Shown piece after piece: positions 40,897 to 48,877 of a stretch of DNA of 63,293 bases; position 1 is the first letter of the stretch; each line of letters starts with the position of its first letter. This stretch comes from an uncultured Prevotellaceae bacterium (GTDB lineage Bacteria; Bacteroidota; Bacteroidia; Bacteroidales; Bacteroidaceae), in NCBI GenBank assembly GCA_902778255.1, contig CACYXD010000019.1, forward strand, positions 1 through 63,293, read 5' to 3'. The translations under genes were made by a program, and so were the position numbers. The notes under the pieces were generated by a model. The model searched no databases, was not told where the DNA came from, and worked only from the letters and a program-made list of their open reading frames with translations.

Positions 40897-41942
40897 ATGA
40901 TTTCTATCGCCTCTCGGCTGCCATCACCTGGATGCGTTTTCCCCTTATCCTGTTTGTCATCCTGCTCCACGGCTATTCTGTCGTACAGTTACAGGGGCTG
41001 CATCCGACCTATTTCAGCAGCATCTATCCCTTCGCCCTATGGTTGGGCGAGACGGGCGTGCCAGGCTTCCTTTTCATCTCCGGTTTTCTTTTCTTCCTGA
41101 GCAAGAAGAGCTATTCGGCGAAGCTGCAGTCCAGGTTTCACACCCTTTTAATACCTTATCTGATATGGAATGGTCTGTTGCTCGTCGTCTATCTCTTATT
41201 ATATGTCTTAGGCCATCCGCAAGAAATCAACGATAGGAGTATTGCCGATTATGAAGCCATTGACTACGTCCGTTTGTTTTGGGATAGAGGCACTTTTGAC
41301 AATGGCAATTTTGTTCCCATACTCTGTCCCTTCTGGTACATACGTAATCTCATTCTGCTGTCACTCCTGTCTCCCGTTGTATGGTTTATGGTAAGATACC
41401 TGCGCGAGGTCTTTCTGGTGGTCATCGCTATCTGGTGGATACTGACACCCCATAATGCTTTCGTAGCTCAAAGTATGCTGTTTTTCAGTCTCGGCGCCTA
41501 CTTCTCCATCCATCAACACAATCCTTTGCAGGTGTTTACCCGTCAACGCACCTTCTTCTTTTCGCTATTCCTTTTGCTGGGATTAGCCGACATGCTGTCG
41601 CATAGCGTGTATGCTACGCCAGTCAACCTGCAGATTCATCGCCTGGCATTATTGGCCAATCTCCCCATCCTCTTTTTGGTGGCCGACCATTTTGCCTCAC
41701 GCCAACATAATCATACGCTCCTCAGCAGTTCTGTCTTTATAGTGTTTAGCATCCACTACCCCATCATCGTCGTCCTGCGTAAGTTGTGCGTCAACCTGTT
41801 TAGCGCTATGCCAGACGTGACACAGATACTGCTATACTTTGGCTGTTTCGCCGTGACCGTTTTGATGAGTCTACTGTTCTACGTCATCCTACAGAAAGTA
41901 TCACCTCGTCTTACTAATATTTTAGCAGGAAATCGAACATGA
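40893..41942 (+). CDS. acyltransferase family 3 membrane protein
   Basis: A 349-residue protein with about ten helices. The conserved entry WMRFPLILFVILLHGY has the His proposed to be catalytic. GETGVPGFLFISGFLFFLSK, then RFHTLLIPYLIWN, are typical of the acyltransferase 3 family that O-acetylates surface sugars. Overlaps of 4 nt on both sides tie it to gtrA and the SGNH hydrolase. Acyltransferase 3 plus SGNH is a recurrent pair in polysaccharide O-acetylation. Confidence 0.88.
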   Translation: MNDFYRLSAAITWMRFPLILFVILLHGYSVVQLQGLHPTYFSSIYPFALWLGETGVPGFLFISGFLFFLSKKSYSAKLQSRFHTLLIPYLIWNGLLLVVYLLLYVLGHPQEINDRSIADYEAIDYVRLFWDRGTFDNGNFVPILCPFWYIRNLILLSLLSPVVWFMVRYLREVFLVVIAIWWILTPHNAFVAQSMLFFSLGAYFSIHQHNPLQVFTRQRTFFFSLFLLLGLADMLSHSVYATPVNLQIHRLALLANLPILFLVADHFASRQHNHTLLSSSVFIVFSIHYPIIVVLRKLCVNLFSAMPDVTQILLYFGCFAVTVLMSLLFYVILQKVSPRLTNILAGNRT

Positions 41943-42691
41943 AAAAACGCAGAATCATCATTTGTATTGCTTTCGTCCTGATAGTAGCAGTAGTATTGGG
42001 CAGAATGGGGTATGCATATTATGGTACAGCTCCTGAGTTGTCACCATATACCTGTAGCCAACATAAGGATGATACCCTTCGTATCCTTTTCATTGGTGAC
42101 AGCTGGGCCTATATGCACCAGCGTCACGATGCCGAATTGGCAGCCATGCTAAGCGCAAAAAGTTCTCGCCCTGTATCCGTCTGCTCATACGGCATCTGCG
42201 GCATCACCAGCAAAGGTTTTTATGAAAGTCTCTTTCAGGATGATTCCCTTCGCAGTCTGCTGTCTCATGGCGCAGACTATGCCATCGTCTCGATAGGCAT
42301 CAACGACAGCTATCAGAAACGAGGAGCCACACACTATGCCCTTCATACCATCTATATTCTGCGCTTTCTGATTGCCAACAACATCCATCCCATACTCCTT
42401 GAGATTCCAGATTACGACATCGTCTATGCCTATGAACATCAGACTTTTTCGCGGAAGGGGCTTCGCCAATTATCCATGCTTCTTACAGGCAGTCAGATCG
42501 ATTGCCGTGAAGCCTATAGACAAGCCTTGCGTGCCCAGCTATACCAGAATCAGCTGCTGAATAAGGTCAGGTTGCTTTCTTTGGAATCTTGGGACTACGA
42601 CTTATACCTCTCCGACCGTATGCACCTGAATGAAAAAGGCTATGCAACATTGGATTCTATGATAGCGAAATCATCTTTTATCAATTTTTGA
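41939..42691 (+). CDS. membrane-anchored SGNH/GDSL hydrolase
   Basis: A 250-residue protein with an N-terminal helix (IIICIAFVLIVAVVLGRMGY) and a periplasmic SGNH domain. Block I is LFIGDSWAY, the Gly block SYGICGITS, block III SIGINDSY, and the Asp/His pair LSDRMHLNEKGYA. The fold suggests transfer or removal of acetyl groups from glycan, working with the preceding acyltransferase. The start overlaps that gene by 4 nt. Confidence 0.88.
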   Translation: MKKRRIIICIAFVLIVAVVLGRMGYAYYGTAPELSPYTCSQHKDDTLRILFIGDSWAYMHQRHDAELAAMLSAKSSRPVSVCSYGICGITSKGFYESLFQDDSLRSLLSHGADYAIVSIGINDSYQKRGATHYALHTIYILRFLIANNIHPILLEIPDYDIVYAYEHQTFSRKGLRQLSMLLTGSQIDCREAYRQALRAQLYQNQLLNKVRLLSLESWDYDLYLSDRMHLNEKGYATLDSMIAKSSFINF

Positions 42692-42724
42692 TATTTATTT
42701 CTTTGCTATTTATATTTTAATGAT

Positions 42725-42732
42725 TACTTTTG
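42725..42732 (+). promoter_or_regulatory. -7 promoter element of the polyprenol mannosyltransferase gene
   Basis: TACTTTTG lies 23 nt before the ATG at 42756. Confidence 0.7.
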
Positions 42733-42755
42733 CACAATAAAAGCATTAAAGAGAT

Positions 42756-43508
42756 ATGAACAAAAGCGACTGCATCGTTATTATCCCAACCTATAACGAG
42801 AAGGAAAACATAGAAAAGATTATCCGTGCCGTCTTCGGCCTGGAGAAGTGTTTCCATATTCTTATCATCGACGACGGATCACCTGATGGCACTGCCAACA
42901 TCGTCAAAGGTCTGATGGCCAACGAGTTCAGCGATCGTCTCTTTATCGTTGAGCGTTCTGGAAAGCTGGGCCTCGGCACAGCCTATATTGCTGGTTTCAA
43001 ATGGGCTTTGCAGCACGACTACGAGTATGTGTTTGAGATGGATGCCGACTTCAGTCACGACCCCAACGACCTGCCTCGCCTTTATGCTGCCTGCCATGAT
43101 GAAGGCAATGACGTAGCTATTGGCTCACGCTATATCAGCGGTGTGAATGTGGTGAACTGGCCAATGGGACGTGTGCTGATGAGCTATTTTGCCTCAAAAT
43201 ACGTGAAGTTTGTTACTGGTTTCCCCATCCACGACACCACCGCAGGCTTTAAGTGCTACAAGCGTCGCGTCTTAGAAACGATAGAGCTTGACAAGATTCG
43301 CTTCAAAGGCTATGGTTTCCAGATTGAGATGAAATTCACCGCCTGGCGCATCGGCTTCAAGATCAAGGAGGTGCCCGTCATCTTCGTCAATCGCAAGGAA
43401 GGCACCAGCAAGATGTCGGGTGGCATCTTCGGTGAGGCATTCTTCGGCGTAATGCGCCTGCGCTGGGACGGATGGACGCGAAAGTATCCACCACTTCCCA
43501 AAAACTAA
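42756..43508 (+). CDS. polyprenol monophosphomannose synthase-like GT2
   Basis: A 250-residue DPM1-type enzyme without membrane helices. IVIIPTYNEKENIEKIIRAV, LIIDDGSPDGTANIV, FEMDADFSHDPNDLPRL (DXD) and TAGFKCYKRRVLE are classical. It makes polyprenyl-phosphate mannose for glycan or protein glycosylation. In other Bacteroidales a similar gene neighbours dihydroorotase; here it converges with the operon carrying pyrC. Confidence 0.92.
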   Translation: MNKSDCIVIIPTYNEKENIEKIIRAVFGLEKCFHILIIDDGSPDGTANIVKGLMANEFSDRLFIVERSGKLGLGTAYIAGFKWALQHDYEYVFEMDADFSHDPNDLPRLYAACHDEGNDVAIGSRYISGVNVVNWPMGRVLMSYFASKYVKFVTGFPIHDTTAGFKCYKRRVLETIELDKIRFKGYGFQIEMKFTAWRIGFKIKEVPVIFVNRKEGTSKMSGGIFGEAFFGVMRLRWDGWTRKYPPLPKN

Positions 43509-43513
43509 GATAA

Positions 43514-44272
43514 TTACTGGTCAGGATTTTCCACAAAACCTTGATATTCAGGCACTAAGACAGACATCACGCTGTCATAGGCCTGATTTTTTATGGCCTC
43601 AACATTTTCGGCACCCTGTCCTACGGGATAGATGGGCTGATGAATGGTGAGCGAGAGTCGATGCCAGCGCACGAATTTCATGTCGCGCATACGCGGCATA
43701 ATATTAAATGATCCGTTGATGGTCAGGGGCACCACGGGCAGTTGCAACTCATCAGCCAATGCGAAGGCGCCACGCTTGAATTCGCCCATGTGTCCTGTAT
43801 AGGTGCGTGAACCTTCTGGGAATACTGTCACACTCATTCCGCCCTTCAGTGTCTCTCGAGCCTTGTCATACGTTGCCTTGATCTTCTTAGGTCCACGCTT
43901 ATCGACGAATATCTGGTGCGACTTCTCGCAGGCATAGCCTATCAGCGGCATCTTGCGCAACTGGTATTTCATCATCCACTTGAATTGACGGTTCAGATGA
44001 CCATAGATCAGGAAAATATCGAACGCGCCCTGATGATTAGCCACAAAGACATACGACTCTTTCTTGTCCAGATTCTCGCGCCCTTCCACCTTAACAGGAA
44101 TCAGGAGTACCCACAGAATGATACGCGCCCACAGGTGAGCGGGATAATAGCCCCAGAAATGTCCAAATCCCAGGGCACATCCAATGATGATGCTGGGTAC
44201 GATGGTCAGTGTAGCAATAAGGGCTAATGGTAAAGCCACAACGATCTGATAGATATTGTAAAGGTATTTCAT
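43514..44272 (-). CDS. plsC: 1-acyl-sn-glycerol-3-phosphate acyltransferase
   Basis: Second acylation step of phosphatidic acid synthesis in the inner membrane, 252 residues. A hydrophobic N-terminus precedes the HX4D motif FVANHQGAFDIF. The acceptor-binding block FPEGSRTYTG and VPLTINGSFNIMPRM follow. It is the last gene of the dnaX operon, 16 nt after the phosphoesterase gene, and converges with the mannosyltransferase gene at a 5-nt gap. Confidence 0.93.
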   Translation of the reverse strand: MKYLYNIYQIVVALPLALIATLTIVPSIIIGCALGFGHFWGYYPAHLWARIILWVLLIPVKVEGRENLDKKESYVFVANHQGAFDIFLIYGHLNRQFKWMMKYQLRKMPLIGYACEKSHQIFVDKRGPKKIKATYDKARETLKGGMSVTVFPEGSRTYTGHMGEFKRGAFALADELQLPVVPLTINGSFNIMPRMRDMKFVRWHRLSLTIHQPIYPVGQGAENVEAIKNQAYDSVMSVLVPEYQGFVENPDQ

Positions 44273-44288
44273 AATGGATATGGTTTTC

Positions 44289-45281
44289 TTATTTCTGTTT
44301 CTTTCTGAGAGTGATTACTGTGATCTCCGCGGGTGCACCTATACGAAACGGCACCACCCCGCTGAGTCCGTCCGATACATAGAGATAGCGTTCGCCCACG
44401 TTATAGAGTCCACTGTTCTCCTTGTATTTGAGGTTTGCCAGCGACCATCCGAAGAGTGAGAGCTGTCCGCCGTGGGTATGTCCGCTGAGTGTCAGTTGTG
44501 TGTGACTATGGGGCAGTATCTTTCGCTTCCATGACGAAGGATCATGTTCCAGCATCACCACAAACTGATCTCTTGTTACGCCATAGAGCGCATACGAGAT
44601 GTCGCCATGCTGTGGAAACTTTACGCCGTCGCCATCGTTCTCCATGCCGGCAATGACGATCGACTGCTTGCCTCGCCGTATTCTGTAATAACGGTTCATC
44701 ATCAGGCGCCATCCAATATTCTCGTCAATATACATACGTTTCTCCAGAGTCATGTATTTCTCCATGTCATCCAGACTATCAAGATACATGGGATAGTCAT
44801 GATTTCCCAATACAGAATAGACCCCGTCCTTGGCATTTATCGTAGCCAGCAGGGCCGTATCGGCAAAGATCTCGTCAGGTACTTTGTTTTGCAAATCGCC
44901 AGTAAAGGCCACCATATCCGCATTCTGAGCGTTAATACTGTCAATAGCTCGCTCCATCAACTTATGGCGCCACCCTGTCAGCGTGCCTATATGCACGTCG
45001 CTGAACTGCACGATCCTGTAGCCGTCAAACGCATCAGGCAGGTCGTCAAACGCCACTTCCACATGCTTCACCTCCAATTTATTGACCCCCACATAGGAGC
45101 CATAGAGGAAGGTGGCCCACAATAAAAGCATCGCTGCCGAGAGTCCCCACATCAACTTGCGGCGATTCGTGTAATACATCCATGCTAATACTAGCACGGC
45201 TGTCAGCGACAACAACACACCCCATACAATATAAATATAGGTATCAGGCTCTAATAGTATCATCAGAAGAATGGTGTTCAT
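44289..45281 (-). CDS. membrane-anchored metallophosphoesterase
   Basis: 330 residues: three N-terminal helices (about residues 1-75) followed by a calcineurin-like domain. Metal ligands appear as FSDVHIGTL, AFTGDLQN, LGNHDYP and LSGHTHGGQLSLFG. The layout resembles YkuE-type enzymes, some of which act on UDP-2,3-diacylglucosamine or other lipid-linked phosphates. The substrate here is open. Overlaps the upstream MetH-activation gene by 4 nt. Confidence 0.88.
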   Translation of the reverse strand: MNTILLMILLEPDTYIYIVWGVLLSLTAVLVLAWMYYTNRRKLMWGLSAAMLLLWATFLYGSYVGVNKLEVKHVEVAFDDLPDAFDGYRIVQFSDVHIGTLTGWRHKLMERAIDSINAQNADMVAFTGDLQNKVPDEIFADTALLATINAKDGVYSVLGNHDYPMYLDSLDDMEKYMTLEKRMYIDENIGWRLMMNRYYRIRRGKQSIVIAGMENDGDGVKFPQHGDISYALYGVTRDQFVVMLEHDPSSWKRKILPHSHTQLTLSGHTHGGQLSLFGWSLANLKYKENSGLYNVGERYLYVSDGLSGVVPFRIGAPAEITVITLRKKQK

Positions 45282-46060
45282 ATATTGGCTGAAAGGAATT
45301 TTCTAATCATGTCAACAGGTAATTGGCGACGCTGGGCATAATCAGCCAACTGGTCGTCACCAATCTTTCCTACGCTGAAATAATGCGACTTGGGATGCGA
45401 GAGCATCAGACCCGACACACTGGCATGTGGACGCATCGCGCCACTCTCCGTCAGACTGATGCCTATCTGCTTCAGGTCGAGCGCCTTATCGAGCAGGAAG
45501 TTCAGACTGAGATCCGGCAAGGAGGGATAGCCTACTGCAGGACGTATGCCCACGAAGCGCTCCATCTGCATCTCCTTGATCGAGAGGTGCTCGTCAGGTG
45601 CATAGCCCCAATAGTGCTTCCTCACGTCTTCGTGCATCCGTTCCGCAGCTGCCTCTGCCAGCCTGTCGGCCAGCAACTGTGCCATCATCTTCTGATAGGG
45701 CTCGGCATCAAAATCTGTTTCCAGGCCTCTGTCGGCCGATGTGGCAAAGATGCCTATCTTTGTGGGGGTATGTGGAACGTAGTCTGCCAGGCATAGATAC
45801 TCGCTGCCTGCCTGTTGCTGGCGCAGCATGGGAAGCCGTATCTGCGACTCTGTCAGTACGATGGTGTCGTGTTCTGAGTACGCATCGACAATCTGAAACA
45901 GGGCGTATGCCTGATAGCGCCCTTCCAACTCCTTGAGAAAAGCTTCGGCCTCCTCTCTGATCTGCAGCTGCTGGGCTTTCTCCTTCAACTGCCATGAGAA
46001 GTAGAAGTAAACCCAATTGATATAGGGTGTCAGTTCGTGGATATCGTAGGTGATTTTCAT
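45278..46060 (-). CDS. free-standing cobalamin-dependent methionine synthase activation domain
   Basis: 260 residues matching the C-terminal AdoMet-binding reactivation domain of MetH (Met_synt_B12) as a separate protein. GYAPDEHLSIKEMQMERFVG, then GIRPAVGYPSLPD with the AdoMet-contacting Arg, then GISLTESGAMRPHASVSG and LSHPKSHYFSVGKIGDDQL, align clearly with E. coli MetH. No homocysteine, folate or cobalamin module is attached. It may reactivate a MetH lacking this domain or carry out another cobalamin-protein repair. Overlaps pyrC and the phosphoesterase gene by 4 nt each. Confidence 0.9.
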   Translation of the reverse strand: MKITYDIHELTPYINWVYFYFSWQLKEKAQQLQIREEAEAFLKELEGRYQAYALFQIVDAYSEHDTIVLTESQIRLPMLRQQQAGSEYLCLADYVPHTPTKIGIFATSADRGLETDFDAEPYQKMMAQLLADRLAEAAAERMHEDVRKHYWGYAPDEHLSIKEMQMERFVGIRPAVGYPSLPDLSLNFLLDKALDLKQIGISLTESGAMRPHASVSGLMLSHPKSHYFSVGKIGDDQLADYAQRRQLPVDMIRKFLSANI

Positions 46061-47382
46061 CGGAATGCAAGCGGCTGACCGATATATTGGCGGTCAACGA
46101 CGCCTTTATCATAGACTATATGACCATTACAGTAGGTTTGCTCCACGCGCCAGTTGAAGGTATGGCCCTCCATCGGACTCCAGCCGCATTTGCTTTCTAT
46201 CACGTCGGGGGTTACCGTCCACGCTGTCTTTGGACGCACCATGACCAGGTCGGCCTGATAGCCCTTGCGGATAAAGCCGCGCTGGCGTATCTCAAAGAGA
46301 TTTGCAGGGTTATGCGCCATCAGCTGCACCATGCGCTCTATGGTCAGTATCTTCTGATCTACCAGTTCGAGCATGGTGGGCAACGAGAATTGTATCATCG
46401 GCATTCCGCTGGCAGCCTTGGCACAGCCTCCCTGCTTCTGCGACAGCAGATGGGGCGCATGGTCGGTGGCTATCGTGGTGATACGTCCGTCGTTGAGCGA
46501 CTCGCGTAGCATAAACTGATCTACAGGGCTCTTGATGGCTGGGTTCACCTTGATGCGTGCACCCAGGCGCTCGTGGTCGAGCATGGTGAAAAAGAGGTGC
46601 CCTACGGTGACTTCCGCCGTGATCTGTCCTCCGATGAGTTCCAGTTCGTCGGCTGTCGATACATGTGCCACATGCAGGCGTGCATGATGTTTCTTTGCCA
46701 GCGCTACGGCCTTTGTCGTAGAAGCCACGCAAGCCTCTTCGCTCCTTATCAGGGCATGAAGGCTCACCTGCGGGTCGTCGCCCCAGGCTTTCTTGGCCGC
46801 CTCCATATTCCGATTGATGATGTCGGTATCCTCGCAATGCGCCATGATGGGCAACTGCGATGTCTTGAACACACGCTCCAGGGCCTCGTCGCGGTCAACG
46901 AGCATATTGCCTGTGCTGCTGCCCATAAAGAGCTTGATACCAGGTATGCGATGACTGTCCAGCTGACTGAACAGATTCGTATTGTCGTTGGTAGCCCCGA
47001 AGAAGAAAGTGTAATTCACATGACTGCTCTTGGCTGCACGTTGGAACTTATCTTCCAAGGCCTCAAGCGTAGTAGTCTGCGGCACAGTGTTGGGCATTTC
47101 GAAATACGAGGTTACGCCGCCCGCTGCAGCTGCCCTACTCTCACTCTCAATATCAGCCTTTTCCGTCAGTCCAGGCTCACGGAAATGCACGTGCGTGTCA
47201 ATAATGCCAGGCAACACATAGCAGCCCTTGGCATCTACTACAGACGTAAAAGCAGAGTCCTGAGGGAAGTCCTTTCCCTCGATGATGTCAATAATCTTTT
47301 CGTCCTCTATGATGATGGCGCCTTCAAACGAGCGACCCTCGTTGACGATACGTCCTCCTTTAATTAGCGTTCTCATTGCCAT
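46057..47382 (-). CDS. pyrC: dihydroorotase
   Basis: Third step of pyrimidine synthesis, 441 residues, class I amidohydrolase. Metal ligands and signature: GIIDTHVHFREPGLTEKAD, later LHVAHVSTADELELI, and ITTIATDHAPHLL with the catalytic Asp. The ATG at 47382 or 47376 gives a short overlap with the DUF4369 gene upstream. It is the only pyrimidine gene in the window, embedded in the dnaX operon. Confidence 0.95.
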   Translation of the reverse strand: MAMRTLIKGGRIVNEGRSFEGAIIIEDEKIIDIIEGKDFPQDSAFTSVVDAKGCYVLPGIIDTHVHFREPGLTEKADIESESRAAAAGGVTSYFEMPNTVPQTTTLEALEDKFQRAAKSSHVNYTFFFGATNDNTNLFSQLDSHRIPGIKLFMGSSTGNMLVDRDEALERVFKTSQLPIMAHCEDTDIINRNMEAAKKAWGDDPQVSLHALIRSEEACVASTTKAVALAKKHHARLHVAHVSTADELELIGGQITAEVTVGHLFFTMLDHERLGARIKVNPAIKSPVDQFMLRESLNDGRITTIATDHAPHLLSQKQGGCAKAASGMPMIQFSLPTMLELVDQKILTIERMVQLMAHNPANLFEIRQRGFIRKGYQADLVMVRPKTAWTVTPDVIESKCGWSPMEGHTFNWRVEQTYCNGHIVYDKGVVDRQYIGQPLAFR

Positions 47383-48115
47383 TCAGGATATCTTGTATCG
47401 TAGCGTCATCTATTTCTGAAGACTGCGCAGGCTCTTGGAGCACTGGCTTCTCCATCGTCTCACTCTCTGTCACGCTCTTATAAAAATCGGCCACCAAGGG
47501 GTTATTCTTAAACGTATCAGGTGCCTTGCTCATGATATGCTCCACCTGAGGAATCGACGATGCCATATTTACAAACACGAAGGGAGCCAGTAAGTTACCA
47601 AAGTTCCGTTCAACAAAATCTGAAACCAGACTATCCTCTTTCTGGGCTATCACAGCAGCCTCGGCAGAAAGCACTTTGTCTATCTCGTCCTCGCCAATTC
47701 CATCCAGCAACATCTGACTGTAGCGATGGTCCAGTTCCTCCATCTGATTCTGCAGCTGGGTGTGCTTATCCAGGAAGCTGTAGAGCAAGTCGTTAAGTGG
47801 CGACCCACCCACCTTCTGCTTTCCGTTGTCAATGGTCACGCTGATGTCGCCCTTCTCCACGACCAGTGGCATCAGGCTTTGAGCGCCCATAAAGAGCGAA
47901 GCCATCTGCACGGTGTCAAGTGCACCTGAGAAATGGAACTTTCCATGCACCACCTCGCAGGAATCGAGATCGGCCAGTTCCTTGTCCTTGATGATTTTCA
48001 GATAGAGTTTACTGCCATCGAGTCTGGTTACTGACGACGTTCCCTGAATAACGAATGATTCAGAACAGGATGTCATCATTGCGACTGACAGCAACAGATA
48101 TGTAAATTTCTTCAT
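47360..48115 (-). CDS. DUF4369 lipoprotein
   Basis: A 251-residue lipoprotein. The signal and lipobox are MKKFTYLLLSVAMMTSCSES. A DUF4369-type beta domain follows (VTRLDGSKLYLKIIKDKELA, VHGKFHFSGALDT), then a helical region (LHKHTQ-type segment around residues 115-190). In larger relatives DUF4369 sits ahead of a thioredoxin-like domain; here no thioredoxin CxxC is present. Overlaps pyrC by about 20 nt. Function unknown, envelope-located. Confidence 0.8.
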   Translation of the reverse strand: MKKFTYLLLSVAMMTSCSESFVIQGTSSVTRLDGSKLYLKIIKDKELADLDSCEVVHGKFHFSGALDTVQMASLFMGAQSLMPLVVEKGDISVTIDNGKQKVGGSPLNDLLYSFLDKHTQLQNQMEELDHRYSQMLLDGIGEDEIDKVLSAEAAVIAQKEDSLVSDFVERNFGNLLAPFVFVNMASSIPQVEHIMSKAPDTFKNNPLVADFYKSVTESETMEKPVLQEPAQSSEIDDATIQDILNGNENAN

Positions 48116-48122
48116 ATTCTTA

Positions 48123-48521
48123 TTATTTATTTGCCTCTTTTTCCAGTTCAGCCCCTATTCGGTAGCTTGTATAGAGTTGGAGTATGGCTGCGATGAGCAG
48201 CACCACCACCCAGTTGTTGCGCACATAACTCAGATAATAGATCCAGTCTAATCCTAAGGCGTTGCCTTGCGATGCAAACATCAGCACGGCGACAAACAGC
48301 AGCAGCACGTCGCTCAGCAGCATAATGCGGCGCAGTCGGCGAATAGTAAAGTTTCTGCCCTCATAGCGCTGCAACATCTGCATCGCCACGTATGCAATAG
48401 CTCCCACGGCATAGACATACGAGAAATAGGACCATCTCAGGATGCTGAGCACGGCACCGGCCACCATCAGCAGGGCACCGATGAAGAAGATTGCAGTCTG
48501 CCACTTATTTAGCTGCTTCAT
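48123..48521 (-). CDS. small four-helix membrane protein
   Basis: A 132-residue protein with four hydrophobic helices (IFFIGALLMVAGAVLSIL, YVYAVGAIAYVAMQML, MLLSDVLLLFVAVLMFAS, NNWVVVLLIAAILQLYTSY). The ATG at 48521 is chosen as the first Met close to the upstream gene end; the longer frame would overlap more of that gene. No family is recognised. It lies between the FtsB-like and DUF4369 genes, in the same operon. Confidence 0.75.
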   Translation of the reverse strand: MKQLNKWQTAIFFIGALLMVAGAVLSILRWSYFSYVYAVGAIAYVAMQMLQRYEGRNFTIRRLRRIMLLSDVLLLFVAVLMFASQGNALGLDWIYYLSYVRNNWVVVLLIAAILQLYTSYRIGAELEKEANK

Positions 48522-48858
48522 GACTCTCGTTTTTCTCTTGATACTCCCGTTGGTCATCACTCAGCACGAAGATATCCTCGTCGGCCTCCTTCATAAAGAA
48601 TCGCTCGCGAGCCACCTTCTCCATAGCCTTGGTGTTGCTCTGCAGCTGGTGTATCTGTGTCTGGTCCCTGCGGTATTCCCCTTCGTAGTACTCTATCTCC
48701 TCTTTCAGCTCGCTGATCTCAAGCTTGTTCTTGAAATGACCCAGGATGCTGTTTGAGCCCACAAATCCGATAAGCACCACGCCGATGACACATACCACCG
48801 CATACTTCACAAACGGTATGCCCATAAAGTATTTTATCTTTTCTTTTATCTTCTTCAT
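48505..48858 (-). CDS. septum formation initiator family protein (FtsB/DivIC-like)
   Basis: Division protein of 117 residues: one membrane helix (YAVVCVIGVVLIGFVGS) followed by a coiled coil (NKLEISELKEEIEYYEGEYR) and the conserved ERFFMKEADEDIFVL motif of DivIC/FtsB. It would act in the periplasm in the divisome. It is 19 nt after dnaX. Confidence 0.88.
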   Translation of the reverse strand: MKKIKEKIKYFMGIPFVKYAVVCVIGVVLIGFVGSNSILGHFKNKLEISELKEEIEYYEGEYRRDQTQIHQLQSNTKAMEKVARERFFMKEADEDIFVLSDDQREYQEKNESHEAAK

Positions 48859-48877
48859 ATCATTATTATATCATGTA

